NCBI RefSeq assembly: GCF_014836535.1
Contig: NZ_JACSQP010000001.1
Span: 410,337-474,336, forward strand
Length of the DNA stretch: 64,000 nt
Origin: Microbacterium pullorum
GTDB lineage: Bacteria > Actinomycetota > Actinomycetes > Actinomycetales > Microbacteriaceae
Direction of reading: 5' to 3'
Shown: positions 52,120-60,870 of the stretch, piece by piece
Numbering within the stretch: position 1 is the first letter of the stretch
Layout: every line of letters starts with the position of its first letter
The notes under the pieces: generated by a model
Told to the model about the DNA's origin: nothing
What the model saw: only the letters and a program-made list of their open reading frames with translations
Database searches by the model: none
Translations under genes and position numbers: made by a program

Positions 52120-52497
52120 ATGCCTCGCGACATCACCCCGCTCGTCCGCCTCGAACTCGCCGGCTGGACTTCACTGTGCGACGGCACCGGCAGCGACTTC
52201 TACGGCTCGATCATGACCGACGACGCCGTCATGGTGCTCGCCGACGGCGTCGCCCGCGCCCGCGACGAAGTGATGGCCTCGCTGCGTGAGGCACCCGCAT
52301 GGGGCGCGTTCGAGATCACCGACGAGCGGCTCGTCGAGCTCGGTCCGGATGCCGCGGCCCTCATCTACACGGCGCGGGCCTTCCGAGCGGCCGGGGGCCC
52401 GCCCTTCGTCGGAATCATGACGAGTGTGTACGTGCGCGAGGGCGGGCGGTGGCGCCTGGCGCTGTACCAGCAGACCCCGGTGCCCGACGGAGACTGA
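52120..52497 (+). CDS. NTF2/SnoaL-like (DUF4440-type) protein
   Basis: 125 residues of the cone-shaped NTF2 fold: RLELAGWTSLCDGTGSDFYG, IMTDDAVMVLADGVARARDE, VYVREGGRWRLALYQQTPV. Members include isomerases, dehydratases and ligand-binding proteins, and no catalytic assignment is possible here. It is followed by the PPOX and SDR genes on the same strand. Confidence 0.85.
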   Translation: MPRDITPLVRLELAGWTSLCDGTGSDFYGSIMTDDAVMVLADGVARARDEVMASLREAPAWGAFEITDERLVELGPDAAALIYTARAFRAAGGPPFVGIMTSVYVREGGRWRLALYQQTPVPDGD

Positions 52498-52581
52498 CCT
52501 CGCCCACGCGGTTTGTCAACGGGGCGCGTGGCGCGCGGCGGCGAGGGTTGGATGGCCGCACCGACTGAAACGGAGACATCC

Positions 52582-53064
52582 ATGAATGCCACGCCCGAGG
52601 AACTGGAAAAGCTGAACGACCTGCTCGGCGACTTCCGCTTCGCCATGGTCACCACCCGCGCCGCAGACGGCAAGCTCACCGCGCACCCGCTGACGGTGCA
52701 GGAGCGGGAGTTCGACGGCGACCTGTGGTTCGTCATCAACCGTCACGCCTCGACCGTCGAGCACATCCAGCGCGACCCCGCCGTGGGCATCGCGTTCAGC
52801 TCGAGCGACTCGTGGCTGTCCATCGCCGGCCACGGGCGCGTCGTCGACGACCGCGCGAAGCTTCAGCAGCTGTGGAACCCCGCCCTGGAGGCGTGGTTCC
52901 CCGAAGGGCCCGGCGACGACGACGTCACCCTGCTGAAGGTCGAAGCCGAGAGCGCCGAGTATTGGGACAGCCCCGGCGGCAAGGTCGCGAGCATCGTCGC
53001 GTTCGTGAAGCAGAAGGTGACCGGGGAACGCCTCGAAGGCGACAACGAGGACTTCACCCTGTGA
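52582..53064 (+). CDS. PPOX-family general-stress-type protein
   Basis: 160 residues from ATG 52,582 (MNATPEELEKLNDLLGDFRF). Matches the general stress protein 26-like group of FMN-binding split-barrel proteins: FAMVTTRAADGKLTAHPLTV, LWFVINRHASTVEHIQRDPA and EAWFPEGPGDDDVTLLKVEA. The stop overlaps the GTG of the SDR gene, so the two are coupled. Function in stress or redox is inferred from the family. Confidence 0.92.
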   Translation: MNATPEELEKLNDLLGDFRFAMVTTRAADGKLTAHPLTVQEREFDGDLWFVINRHASTVEHIQRDPAVGIAFSSSDSWLSIAGHGRVVDDRAKLQQLWNPALEAWFPEGPGDDDVTLLKVEAESAEYWDSPGGKVASIVAFVKQKVTGERLEGDNEDFTL

Positions 53065-53894
53065 CCGGCGGCGAGTCGCGCACGATCGTCATCACCGGCG
53101 CGAGCGACGGCATCGGTGCCGCGGCCGCGCAGCAGCTGCATGATGCCGGCGACCGGGTGGTGGTGGTCGGGCGCGACCCGGCCAAGACCCGCGCGGTGGC
53201 CGAGCGGATCGGCGCCCCGTGGCATCTGGCCGACTTCGCCGAGCTGTCGCAGGTGCGGGAGTTGGCGGCGAGCCTGGGGGAGCGGTACCCCCGCATCGAC
53301 GTGCTCGCCAACAACGCCGGCGGAATCTTCGGCGACCGCGCCCTCACCGCGGATGGTTTCGAGAAGACCTTCCAGGTCAACCATCTCGCCCCGTTCCTGC
53401 TCACGAACCTGCTGCGCGAGCGGCTGGTCGAGAGCGCAGCGGCGGTCATCCAGACCTCGAGCGTCGCCGCGCGGCGCTTCGCCCGCTTCGACATCGACGA
53501 CCTGCAGGGCGAGCGGCGCTACTCCGCCAGCGCCGCATACGGCAACGCGAAGCTCGCGAACGTGCTGTTCACGAAGGAACTGCAGCGACGCTGGGGAGTC
53601 GACGGTGTGAACGCCGTGGCCTTCCATCCCGGCGCCGTGGCGACGAGCTTCGCGTCGGCATCCCCGGGGTCGTGGCGCTTCGTCTACACCAACCCCCTCT
53701 CGCGGCGTCTGCTGACTTCCGCCGAGACGGGCGGGTCGCGCTTGACGTGGCTCGCCCTCGGTACCCCAGGGGTCGACTGGCAGCCGGGGCAGTACTACGA
53801 GCGCAACCGCATCGGCCCCACGAACAAGGCTGCCGACGACCCTCTGCTGGCGCGGGAGCTCTGGGAGCGCAGCGCGGCACTGGTCGGGCTGTGA
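53061..53894 (+). CDS. SDR family oxidoreductase (retinol-dehydrogenase-like)
   Basis: 277 residues from a GTG overlapping the previous TGA (GTGA). Rossmann motif VITGASDGIGAAAAQQL, NNAGG, the Ser at IQTSSVAARR and the active-site YGNAK are all present. The extended C-terminus and GERRYSASAAYGNAKLANVL resemble the retinol dehydrogenase/light-dependent reductase-like SDR group. The substrate is unknown. Confidence 0.93.
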   Translation: MTGGESRTIVITGASDGIGAAAAQQLHDAGDRVVVVGRDPAKTRAVAERIGAPWHLADFAELSQVRELAASLGERYPRIDVLANNAGGIFGDRALTADGFEKTFQVNHLAPFLLTNLLRERLVESAAAVIQTSSVAARRFARFDIDDLQGERRYSASAAYGNAKLANVLFTKELQRRWGVDGVNAVAFHPGAVATSFASASPGSWRFVYTNPLSRRLLTSAETGGSRLTWLALGTPGVDWQPGQYYERNRIGPTNKAADDPLLARELWERSAALVGL

Positions 53895-54025
53895 CGTGCG
53901 GACCCGCCGCGGCGCGACAGCGAACAGCTGCGGCGCCCGCGGCGAGATCCGAACCTCAGGCTGCCGTCGCGTGCACCAGGATCTTCGCGCCGGCGCCGTG
54001 GACATGCCGCTGACCGCCGCCGCAT

Positions 54026-54493
54026 TCACCGCGGGGTGTCGAAGGTCCACTCGTCGGGGTCGAGCGCGGTCGCGACGTCCCAGTCGTCCTGCCACCAGGT
54101 GAAGGTCGCCACGGCGCAGGTCGGCATATGGGCGATGTCGCCCGACAGGCGCTCGGCGAGCACGCTCATGCCCGGGTCATGGGCGACGACGAGCACCGAG
54201 GGCACGCCCTGCGTGGCGGCCACGCGCAGCAGTTCGTCGGCCGAGGCGCCGTAGAGATCTTCCCGCGCGATCGGCTCCAGCCCGAACTCGTCGGCGAAGA
54301 ACCCCGCCGTGGAGCGTGCGCGCAGCGCGGTGGAGGTCACGATGACATCGGGGACGAACCGGGCGTCCGCCAGGCGGCGGGCCATGACCGGCGCGTCGCG
54401 CCGGCCGCGGGCATTGAGCGGCCGGTCGTGGTCTGCGAGCCCCGGGGGTCCCCAGTCGCTCTTGGCATGACGCACGAGACAGAGCCGGATCAT
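54026..54493 (-). CDS. sixA: SixA-type phosphohistidine phosphatase
   Basis: 155 residues of the small histidine-phosphatase family. The catalytic RHG-type motif is LCLVRHAKSDWG, the second Arg lies in TSTALRARSTAGFFADEFG, and the late His is in VVAHDPGMSVLAERLSG. SixA removes phosphate from phosphohistidines in signalling proteins. Its start overlaps the stop of the GGCT-like gene as ATGA. Confidence 0.93.
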   Translation of the reverse strand: MIRLCLVRHAKSDWGPPGLADHDRPLNARGRRDAPVMARRLADARFVPDVIVTSTALRARSTAGFFADEFGLEPIAREDLYGASADELLRVAATQGVPSVLVVAHDPGMSVLAERLSGDIAHMPTCAVATFTWWQDDWDVATALDPDEWTFDTPR

Positions 54494-54837
54494 GCATCCA
54501 CCGCCACGTACACCCAGGCGCTGCGACCGCTCGCGAGCCTCACCGGCGTGCGGCGCAGGAGCGGGGTGACCAGGTCGTCTGCGGCATCCAGCTCTTCGAC
54601 GCTGAGATGCAGCGTGCGCCCCACCACCTTGTCGAGAGCATCGCCGGTGTGACGCAGCCGCCGCTTCGGGACGGGGCCGATGCGGTCGACGAGCCGCGGG
54701 TCCGTCGCCGGTGCGGCTTCGGTCACGTAGCCGGGCAGGACGTCCTGTTCGGCGTGGACGACCCGTCCGAACGTGTCGAGCTGCAGTTCGTCCCCGCCGA
54801 ACGCTCCGTAGCTGAACAGCAGCTCGCCCTCGCCCAT
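54490..54837 (-). CDS. Gamma-glutamylcyclotransferase-like (AIG2) protein
   Basis: 115 residues with the AIG2/GGCT-like pattern: an N-terminal LFSYGAFGGDELQLDTFGR, DVLPGYVTEAAPATDP, KVVGRTLHLSVEELDAADD and the C-terminal RTPVRLASGRSAWVYV. The family forms 5-oxoproline from gamma-glutamyl compounds, but many members are uncharacterised. It is coupled to sixA downstream. Confidence 0.85.
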   Translation of the reverse strand: MGEGELLFSYGAFGGDELQLDTFGRVVHAEQDVLPGYVTEAAPATDPRLVDRIGPVPKRRLRHTGDALDKVVGRTLHLSVEELDAADDLVTPLLRRTPVRLASGRSAWVYVAVDA

Positions 54838-54850
54838 GCGCTCAGGGTAC

Positions 54851-56122
54851 TCACCCGACGAGGGCGTGCGCGATGGTGAAGATGAGCAATCCGGCGAGCG
54901 AGCCGACGACCGTGCCGTTGAGGCGGATGTACTGCAGATCGCGCCCCACCATCAGCTCGATCTTCTCCGTCGTCTCGGCCGGATCCCATCGCTCGACCGT
55001 TTCGGTGATGATCGACGCGATGTCGTGACGGTAGCGGTCGACGAGGAACACGGCGGCATCGGTCACCCACGTGTCGACTCGCCGCTGCAGGGTGTCGTCG
55101 GTGGACAGGCGCCCCCCGGCATCGGCCAGCGCCTCCGTCGCCCGACGGCGCAGGGCGCTGCCGGGATCGGAGAGCGACGCGAGCAGCCCGTTCTTGGTGG
55201 TGTTCCACGCCTCGGCGGCGAGTTCGCGCACGCGCGGCGAGTCGAACACGCCGCCCTTGGCATCCTCGAAGCGACCGATCGTCGCCGGGTCGTGCTGCAG
55301 ATTGTCGGCCAGGCGCGCGAGGTAGCGGTCGATGGCACGGCGGGCGGGGTGGTCGGGGTCGGCGCGCACCGCGCGCACGAACGTGACGGTCTCCTTATAG
55401 AGGGTGTCGTCGATGAGGCGGTGTGCGAGCGAGGGCACCCAGCCGGGCAAGCGGCGCGAGACCAGGCCGTCGAACGAGGCACGGTTGCCCTCGAGCCAGG
55501 TGGCGACGGAGTCGGCGGCGAGGTCGACGGCGCCGTGGTGCGCACCGGCATCCACCAGTCGCTCGAGCCACCCACCCAGCGGCGGACCCCACTCGGGGGC
55601 GATGAGATGATCACGGGCGATGTCGGCGATGAGGTCCTGCACGTCGCTGTCGCTGAGCGCGCGCAGCACCCCGGCGGCCATCGCCGATGCCTCGTCGGCG
55701 ACGCGTTCGGCGTGCTCGGGCCGGGAGAGCCATTCGCCCAGCCGCCGCGAGACGCTCATCGTCTCGAGCTTGGTGCGCACGACCTCGGCGGAGAGGAAGT
55801 TCGTCTCCACGAACTCCCCGAGATTGCGGCCGATCTCGTCCTTGCGGCTCGGGATGATCGCGGTGTGCGGGATGGGAATGCCCAGCGGATGCCGGAACAG
55901 CGCCGTCACTGCGAACCAGTCGGCCAGGGCGCCGACCATGCCGCCCTCGGCGGCGGCGCGCACGTAGGCGAGCCACGGCACGTCGTCTTGGAAGGGGAAC
56001 GAGACCGCGAACAGCACCGCCATGAACAGCAGCGCGCCCAGTGCCACGCTCTTCATGACCCGCAGCCCGCGGCGCCGCTCCTGGTCCGCCGGGCTCAGCT
56101 CAGCGGTGGGCGTGGGAGACAT
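54851..56122 (-). CDS. DUF445 family membrane protein
   Basis: 423 residues with the DUF445 layout: N-terminal helices (VALGALLFMAVLFAVSFPF and AAAEGGMVGALADWFAVTAL with the ALFRHPLGIPIPHTAIIP signature), a long helical middle and a C-terminal membrane anchor (IRLNGTVVGSLAGLLIFTIA). Function is unknown; a scaffold or envelope role has been suggested for relatives. It is 13 bp upstream of the GGCT-like gene on the same strand. Confidence 0.93.
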   Translation of the reverse strand: MSPTPTAELSPADQERRRGLRVMKSVALGALLFMAVLFAVSFPFQDDVPWLAYVRAAAEGGMVGALADWFAVTALFRHPLGIPIPHTAIIPSRKDEIGRNLGEFVETNFLSAEVVRTKLETMSVSRRLGEWLSRPEHAERVADEASAMAAGVLRALSDSDVQDLIADIARDHLIAPEWGPPLGGWLERLVDAGAHHGAVDLAADSVATWLEGNRASFDGLVSRRLPGWVPSLAHRLIDDTLYKETVTFVRAVRADPDHPARRAIDRYLARLADNLQHDPATIGRFEDAKGGVFDSPRVRELAAEAWNTTKNGLLASLSDPGSALRRRATEALADAGGRLSTDDTLQRRVDTWVTDAAVFLVDRYRHDIASIITETVERWDPAETTEKIELMVGRDLQYIRLNGTVVGSLAGLLIFTIAHALVG

Positions 56123-56143
56123 GCCGTCATCCTCGCACGCGGC

Positions 56144-57316
56144 TCAGCCGCCGACGGGTCCGAGCCACGCGGCCGCGACGGTCGCGTGGGCCGACTCCGG
56201 GTCGGAGGGGTGGAAGAGTCCCGCCAGCACGTCGCGGTACAGCCGGCCGAGCTCCGCCCCGGCGAAGTACGACGAGCCCCCTGCGACGAGCACGGCGTCG
56301 TCGACGACGGCCTTCGCGGTCGTCACGGCGCGATGCTTCATGCCGCTCAGCAGCGAGAACCAGCGCGGGCCGTGGTCGACCTGCGCGTCGACGTCGTGGC
56401 AGAGGGACTGCAGCTGCGGCGGCAGCGCGTCGTAGGCGAGTGCCATGTCGGCCACACGCCAGCGGATGTCGGGATCGTGGCTGTAGGCGAGTCCGGTCTT
56501 CTTCGAGGTGCGCCGTGTCGCCGTGTCGACGGCGACCTCCAGCGCCCGGCGGGCGATGCCGGTGTAGACGGATGCCAGCAGCAGCTCGAACACGCTGAAG
56601 ATCGCGAAGACGATCGGGTCAGGGCTGGGCCCCGGCGCGATGCGGCGCGCGATGCGCTCGGCGGGGGCGAGGGCGCCGTGCAGCTCGGTGGTGCGCGATT
56701 GGGTGCCGCGCATGCCGACGGTGTCCCAGTCGTCGCGCGTGACCACGCGGCCCTCGTGCTCCTCGGTGCGCGGGACGAACGCGTAGACGAGCTTCGGACC
56801 GTCGGGGGAGGTGGTGTCGAGGCCGTGGAGGCCCAGCTGCGTCCACACCGGGGCGAGGGAGGTGAAGATCTTGGTACCGGTGAAGGCGTAGCCGCCGTCG
56901 GCCTGGGGTGTGGCATCGGTGTCGCTGCCGAAGAGCACGAGGTCGTTGCCCGCCTCGCTGATGCCGAAGGCGTAGACCTCGCCCGCGACGGCGCCGGCGA
57001 GCACGTGGTCGAGGTCGGGGATGCCGCGGTCGTGCAGCACCTTGGCGACTCCCGTCCACACCAGGTGCATGTTGATCGCGAGGGCCGTCGCGGGGGCGGC
57101 TCCCGCGAGGCGCTGCTGCAGCTTGCTGACTTCTGCGAGACCGAGGCCCGCGCCGCCGAAATCAGCGGGGGCGAGCGCGGCGAGGTAGCCGGCGGCCTGC
57201 AGTTCGGCGAGGTCGCCGGTCGGGAAGGTGTTCTCGCGGTCGTGCGCGGCGGCGCGGGAGCGGATGCGCTCGAGCAGGTCGTCGGGGAGCAGGGTCGTGA
57301 CGTCGAACTCGGTCAT
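56144..57316 (-). CDS. Acyl-CoA dehydrogenase family protein
   Basis: 390 residues from ATG 57,314-57,316 (MTEFDVTTLLPDDLLERIRS). Acyl-CoA dehydrogenase fold: AELQAAGYLAALAPADFGGAG, FAFGISEAGND-type FAD segment (YAFGISEAGNDLVLFG), YAFTGTKIFTSLAP and VLVAGGSSYFAGAELGRLYR. Its start overlaps the stop of the hydrolase gene (ATGA). Similar proteins include flavin-dependent acyl-CoA dehydrogenases and DszC-like monooxygenases, so the reaction is not certain. Confidence 0.9.
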   Translation of the reverse strand: MTEFDVTTLLPDDLLERIRSRAAAHDRENTFPTGDLAELQAAGYLAALAPADFGGAGLGLAEVSKLQQRLAGAAPATALAINMHLVWTGVAKVLHDRGIPDLDHVLAGAVAGEVYAFGISEAGNDLVLFGSDTDATPQADGGYAFTGTKIFTSLAPVWTQLGLHGLDTTSPDGPKLVYAFVPRTEEHEGRVVTRDDWDTVGMRGTQSRTTELHGALAPAERIARRIAPGPSPDPIVFAIFSVFELLLASVYTGIARRALEVAVDTATRRTSKKTGLAYSHDPDIRWRVADMALAYDALPPQLQSLCHDVDAQVDHGPRWFSLLSGMKHRAVTTAKAVVDDAVLVAGGSSYFAGAELGRLYRDVLAGLFHPSDPESAHATVAAAWLGPVGG

Positions 57317-58095
57317 GCGAGCACCTCCATCAGGTGGCGGAGAGTATCGGCGGGCTTGTCGCGGTGCGGCGAATGGCCGGCGCCGGCGACGACCGACATG
57401 GTGATGTGCGGGTTGGCGAGCACGTCGCGCACGAGGTCGCCGGTGAAGATGGAGTAGACCTCCGGGTCGCTCGCGATGACGTGGGTTGCGACGCTCAGCC
57501 GCGCGGCGTCGGCGGTGACGTCCCACGCGGTGTTCTGGTCACTGGTCTGCTCGACGCCCCAGCGGCTCGCCTGCCGGGCGGCGAGGGCCTTGAGCTCCAC
57601 GTCGTTCGGATGCCACAGGGGATGCTCCGCACGCACCGCCGCCTCGGTGGGGTCGTCGAACGCCCGCGTCTGGCTGTCGCGCACGACCGAGCGGTCGCCG
57701 TCGGCGAGCCGGATGCCGGGGTCGATGAGCACCAGCCGGCGCGTCCAGTCGGGGTGCGCCGCCGCGGCGACGGTGGCCGCGGCCCCACCGAGGGAGTGGC
57801 CGATGACGAGGTCCCACGGGCGGGCGGTGTCGTCGGCGGCATCGGGGGTCGCGGCATCCGGGGTGGTAGCTGCGACATCGGCGGCGTACGCGGCGATCGT
57901 GTAGTCCAGGGCGCGGGGCGCGGTGCCGTGGCCGCGCAGATCCACCGCGGTCGCGTGCCAGCCGAGGCCCGCCAGCGCCGTGCCGTACAGCCACATGAGC
58001 GCGCCGTTGGAGCCGAGGCCGTGGACGAGCAGTGCCCGGCGCGGGGCGTGGGGCTCGCCCCAGGCCTGCCGGGGGAGGGTGACGGGAACGGGCAT
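57313..58095 (-). CDS. Alpha/beta fold hydrolase
   Basis: 260 residues: RRALLVHGLGSNGALMWLYG (oxyanion region), nucleophile elbow LVIGHSLGGAAATVAA, ending in a catalytic His at VAGAGHSPHRDKPAD. Likely a cytoplasmic esterase/lipase-type enzyme with unknown substrate. It is coupled to the acyl-CoA dehydrogenase gene by a four-base overlap, which suggests a shared pathway. Confidence 0.92.
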   Translation of the reverse strand: MPVPVTLPRQAWGEPHAPRRALLVHGLGSNGALMWLYGTALAGLGWHATAVDLRGHGTAPRALDYTIAAYAADVAATTPDAATPDAADDTARPWDLVIGHSLGGAAATVAAAAHPDWTRRLVLIDPGIRLADGDRSVVRDSQTRAFDDPTEAAVRAEHPLWHPNDVELKALAARQASRWGVEQTSDQNTAWDVTADAARLSVATHVIASDPEVYSIFTGDLVRDVLANPHITMSVVAGAGHSPHRDKPADTLRHLMEVLA

Positions 58096-58180
58096 TGCCC
58101 CAGCCTAAAGCGGGGGAGCCCCAGCGGACTCGGGCAGGGCGGACTGGGGCGCGGCGGCCCCGGGGTCGCCGCGGGGCGGC

Positions 58181-58597
58181 ATGATGGGGAGGGTGATCTC
58201 CACAGACCTGGCACGGGAGCTGCGGGCGTCGGGCCTGGTGTGGCGGCCGCGCTCGGGCGACCGGTTCCAGCTGGACGAACCCGAGTTCGACGCCGACGTC
58301 TTCACCGTCAGCGACATGACCATCGAGCCGCGCAGCTACCCGACCGGGACGCTGCTGGCCTTCAACGGCACGACGGAGTGGGCGCTGGATTCGGTCGCGC
58401 TCGAGGACGCGCTGTGGCTGCCGTCCGAGGGGCAGCTGCGCGAGATGCTGCGGGGAGCCTTCCGCAGCCTCAGCCGCCTGCCCGACACGTACGAAGTGGA
58501 GATCGAGGTCGCCGGGATCCAGCATCGTTTCCGGCATCCGGAGCCCGCCGACGCGTACGCGCGAGCCGTGCTGTTCCTGCTGGCGCGGCTGGCCTGA
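58181..58597 (+). CDS. Conserved hypothetical protein (pilus-assembly CpaE-annotated type)
   Basis: 138 residues, or 134 from the GTG at 58,193 (VISTDLARELRASGLVWRP). The protein reads SGDRFQLDEPEFDADVFTVS, TLLAFNGTTEWALDSVALED, LWLPSEGQLREMLRGAFRSL and is well conserved in actinobacteria, where it is sometimes labelled CpaE without the P-loop that name implies. No catalytic motif is visible. The start is uncertain because GGGGAGG abuts the GTG. Confidence 0.75.
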   Translation: MMGRVISTDLARELRASGLVWRPRSGDRFQLDEPEFDADVFTVSDMTIEPRSYPTGTLLAFNGTTEWALDSVALEDALWLPSEGQLREMLRGAFRSLSRLPDTYEVEIEVAGIQHRFRHPEPADAYARAVLFLLARLA

Positions 58598-58603
58598 GCG
58601 CGG

Positions 58604-59842
58604 TCAGGTGATGATCGACACCGGCTCGGTGTCGGGGATGGGGCTTGCGTCGCGGCCGCGGAGGTCGGGGAAGCCGCGCACGAACACGGCGGAGACGATC
58701 ACGCCGAGCGCGGCGAAAGCGGCACCCGCGGCGAAGGCGCCCTGCGGGCCGATGTCGTCGATCAGGAAGCCGGCGATGGCGGAGCCGATCGCCGCGCCGA
58801 TTAGCTGACCGGTGCCGACCCACCCGAACGCCTCGGCGGTGTCGCTGAACTTCACGCTCGCCGAGGTGATCGCGAACATCACCGCGAGCGCCGGCGCCAC
58901 GCCGAGACCGGCGATGAGCAGCGCGCCGCCCATCCACCAGATCTCCAGCGACACCATCGCGAGCGCCAGGCCGACCGCGACGATCGCGAGGCGCCGGGCC
59001 ATGGCCCACCGGCCGATGGGGATGTGGCCGAAACCGAGACCGCCGGCGAGACTGCCGATCGAGAAGACCGCGAGGACGAGACCGGCCTCGAGGCCGCCGT
59101 GGTCGAAGGTGGCGACGACGCCCGCCTCGACCGCCGCGGTCGCGCCGATGAGCAGGAACCCGGCGACGGTGGCCAGCAGCACGGGAGGCTTGGTCATCAC
59201 CTTGCCCAGCGACCGGCGGCTGCGCGGGATGCGCACGCGGCCGAGCTCGGGGGAGACGATGAACCAGGTGCCACCGATCAGCAGGATCACGACGATGAGG
59301 AGGAGGCCGGGGACGGTGCCGGCCTGCGTCGCGACGAAGGTGATGAGCACCGGCGCGATGATCCAGATGATCTCCTGCAGCGAGGCGTCGAGGGAGAACA
59401 GCGGCGTGAGCTGGCGGGAGTTGACCATCTTGGGGTAGATGGTGCGCACGGCCGGCTGCACGGGGGGAGTGGCGAGGCCCGCGAGCAGGGCGACGATCAT
59501 GTAACCGGGGACGGTCAGCGGCGCGAGGGCGAGGGTCGTGATGCCGGCCGCGCACACGAGCGTCGTGAGGATCAGCACCTTGCGCATGCCCCAGGCGCCC
59601 ATCCAGCGACTGGTCACCGGTCCCGCGACGGCCTGGCCGACGGAGGTGGCTGCGAGTACGAGCCCGGCGGCGCCGTAGGAGCCCGTCACGTGCTCGATGT
59701 GCAGCAGGATCGCCAGACTCGTCATGCCGCTGGGGAAGCGCGCCGTCAGCTGCGCGGCCATGATGCGCGCCACTCCTGGAGTGCGCAGAAGATCCCGATA
59801 GCCCGCCACGTCTGTCAACGCTACCTGCGCGCGTGGCGACAC
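58604..59842 (-). CDS. MFS transporter
   Basis: 412 residues from GTG 59,840-59,842, which has GGAGG seven bases upstream; an in-frame ATG/TTG further up lacks such a site. Twelve membrane helices; typical segments are LLRTPGVARIMAAQLTARFP, GPVTSRWMGAWGMRKVLILT and LSSLAGGLGFGHIPIG-like loop GSLAGGLGFGHIPIGRWAMA. Substrate unknown. The C-terminus is convergent with the 58,181 gene, with 6 bp between stops. Confidence 0.9.
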   Translation of the reverse strand: MSPRAQVALTDVAGYRDLLRTPGVARIMAAQLTARFPSGMTSLAILLHIEHVTGSYGAAGLVLAATSVGQAVAGPVTSRWMGAWGMRKVLILTTLVCAAGITTLALAPLTVPGYMIVALLAGLATPPVQPAVRTIYPKMVNSRQLTPLFSLDASLQEIIWIIAPVLITFVATQAGTVPGLLLIVVILLIGGTWFIVSPELGRVRIPRSRRSLGKVMTKPPVLLATVAGFLLIGATAAVEAGVVATFDHGGLEAGLVLAVFSIGSLAGGLGFGHIPIGRWAMARRLAIVAVGLALAMVSLEIWWMGGALLIAGLGVAPALAVMFAITSASVKFSDTAEAFGWVGTGQLIGAAIGSAIAGFLIDDIGPQGAFAAGAAFAALGVIVSAVFVRGFPDLRGRDASPIPDTEPVSIIT

Positions 59843-60043
59843 GCCGTATCCTCCGTTCCACAGCAACTCCGATGTCGGAGGGGGTCCGTAGCGTCTGGCC
59901 TGTGGATGAATCGTCCCGCCGGCGGCGCGAGCCGCATGATTCAGCGCCTTTCGAGGCCTCGGGCAATCGCTCGTCCTGTGGATGAAACGGTGGACAACAT
60001 GTGTTGTACCTGGGGAGAGCGGTGGAAAACTACACGGATGTAA

Positions 60044-60091
60044 CTACTATCCCTTGTGGTGCCACCGAACGTCGGCACCCATATGTAGTAT
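60044..60091 (+). promoter_or_regulatory. Candidate NrdR boxes upstream of nrdHIEF
   Basis: CTACTATCCCTTGTGG (60,044-60,059) and ACCCATATGTAGTAT (60,077-60,091) resemble the NrdR box ACACTATATCTAGTGT, with centres about 33 bp apart; the known paired boxes are about three helical turns apart. An inverted repeat GGTGCC-N10-GGCACC lies between them. The matches are imperfect. Confidence 0.5.
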
Positions 60092-60151
60092 TGAGGTCCC
60101 GGCGCGGTCTGGCCGAGAACACCAAGGATTTTGAGGGGAAACACGAACGAC

Positions 60152-60385
60152 ATGGCGATCACGGTCTACACCAAGCCTTCCTGCGTGCAGTGCAACGCGA
60201 CCTACCGGGCACTGGACTCCAAGGGCATCGAGTACGAGATCCTGGACCTCTCCGAAGACGCTGCGGCGCTCGAGCGCGTGAAGTCGCTGGGCTACCTGCA
60301 GGCGCCGGTCGTCGTCACCGACGAGGACCACTGGTCGGGCTTCCGCCCCGACAAGATCGACGAGCTCGCTTCGCGCCTGGCCTGA
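60152..60385 (+). CDS. nrdH: Glutaredoxin-like protein NrdH
   Basis: A 77-residue NrdH-redoxin. The redox motif is CVQC (Cys11, Cys14) after ITVYTKPS, and the C-terminal [12 protein letters not shown] is characteristic of NrdH rather than glutaredoxin. It reduces the class Ib ribonucleotide reductase using thioredoxin reductase. First gene of nrdHIEF; the ATG follows TTTTGAGGGGAAACACGAACG. Confidence 0.97.
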   Translation: MAITVYTKPSCVQCNATYRALDSKGIEYEILDLSEDAAALERVKSLGYLQAPVVVTDEDHWSGFRPDKIDELASRLA

Positions 60386-60435
60386 CGGTCTCGACGCGCG
60401 GCGCACCACGGCTGCGATCGGGAAAGGAGGTGGAC

Positions 60436-60870
60436 ATGCATATGACGGCGACCCGAGCACCACTGCTCGTCTACTTCTCGAGCCTGTCCGGCAACACCGC
60501 GAAGTTCGTGGCGAAGCTGGGCCTCCCGGCCGTGCGCATCCCGCTGCGCTCCTCAGAGCCCGCGCTCACGATCGACGAGCCCTTCGTCCTGGTCACCCCC
60601 ACCTACGGGGGCGGTCAGGGCAGGGGTGAGGAGAAGGGTGCGGTACCCAAGCAGGTGATCCGGTTCCTCAACGACGAGAACAACCGGCGCCTGATCCGCG
60701 GAGTCATCTCCGCGGGCAACACCAACTTCGGCGCGGCGTTCTGCCTCGCCGGTGACATCATCAGCCGCAAGTGCAACGTGCCGCATTTGTACCGGCTAGA
60801 ACTCTTCGGCACGCCGGAAGACGTCGATCGCGTGAGCGAAGGACTGGAGCAATGGTGGAAACAGCACTGA
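60436..60870 (+). CDS. nrdI: Flavodoxin-like NrdI
   Basis: 144 residues with the NrdI flavodoxin fold: [20 protein letters not shown] (FMN phosphate loop), [20 protein letters not shown] and [20 protein letters not shown]. NrdI supplies oxidant for assembly of the dimanganese-tyrosyl cofactor of NrdF. It has a near-ideal ribosome site (AAAGGAGGTGG). The nrdE start lies inside its last codons (19-nt overlap). Confidence 0.97.
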   Translation: MHMTATRAPLLVYFSSLSGNTAKFVAKLGLPAVRIPLRSSEPALTIDEPFVLVTPTYGGGQGRGEEKGAVPKQVIRFLNDENNRRLIRGVISAGNTNFGAAFCLAGDIISRKCNVPHLYRLELFGTPEDVDRVSEGLEQWWKQH

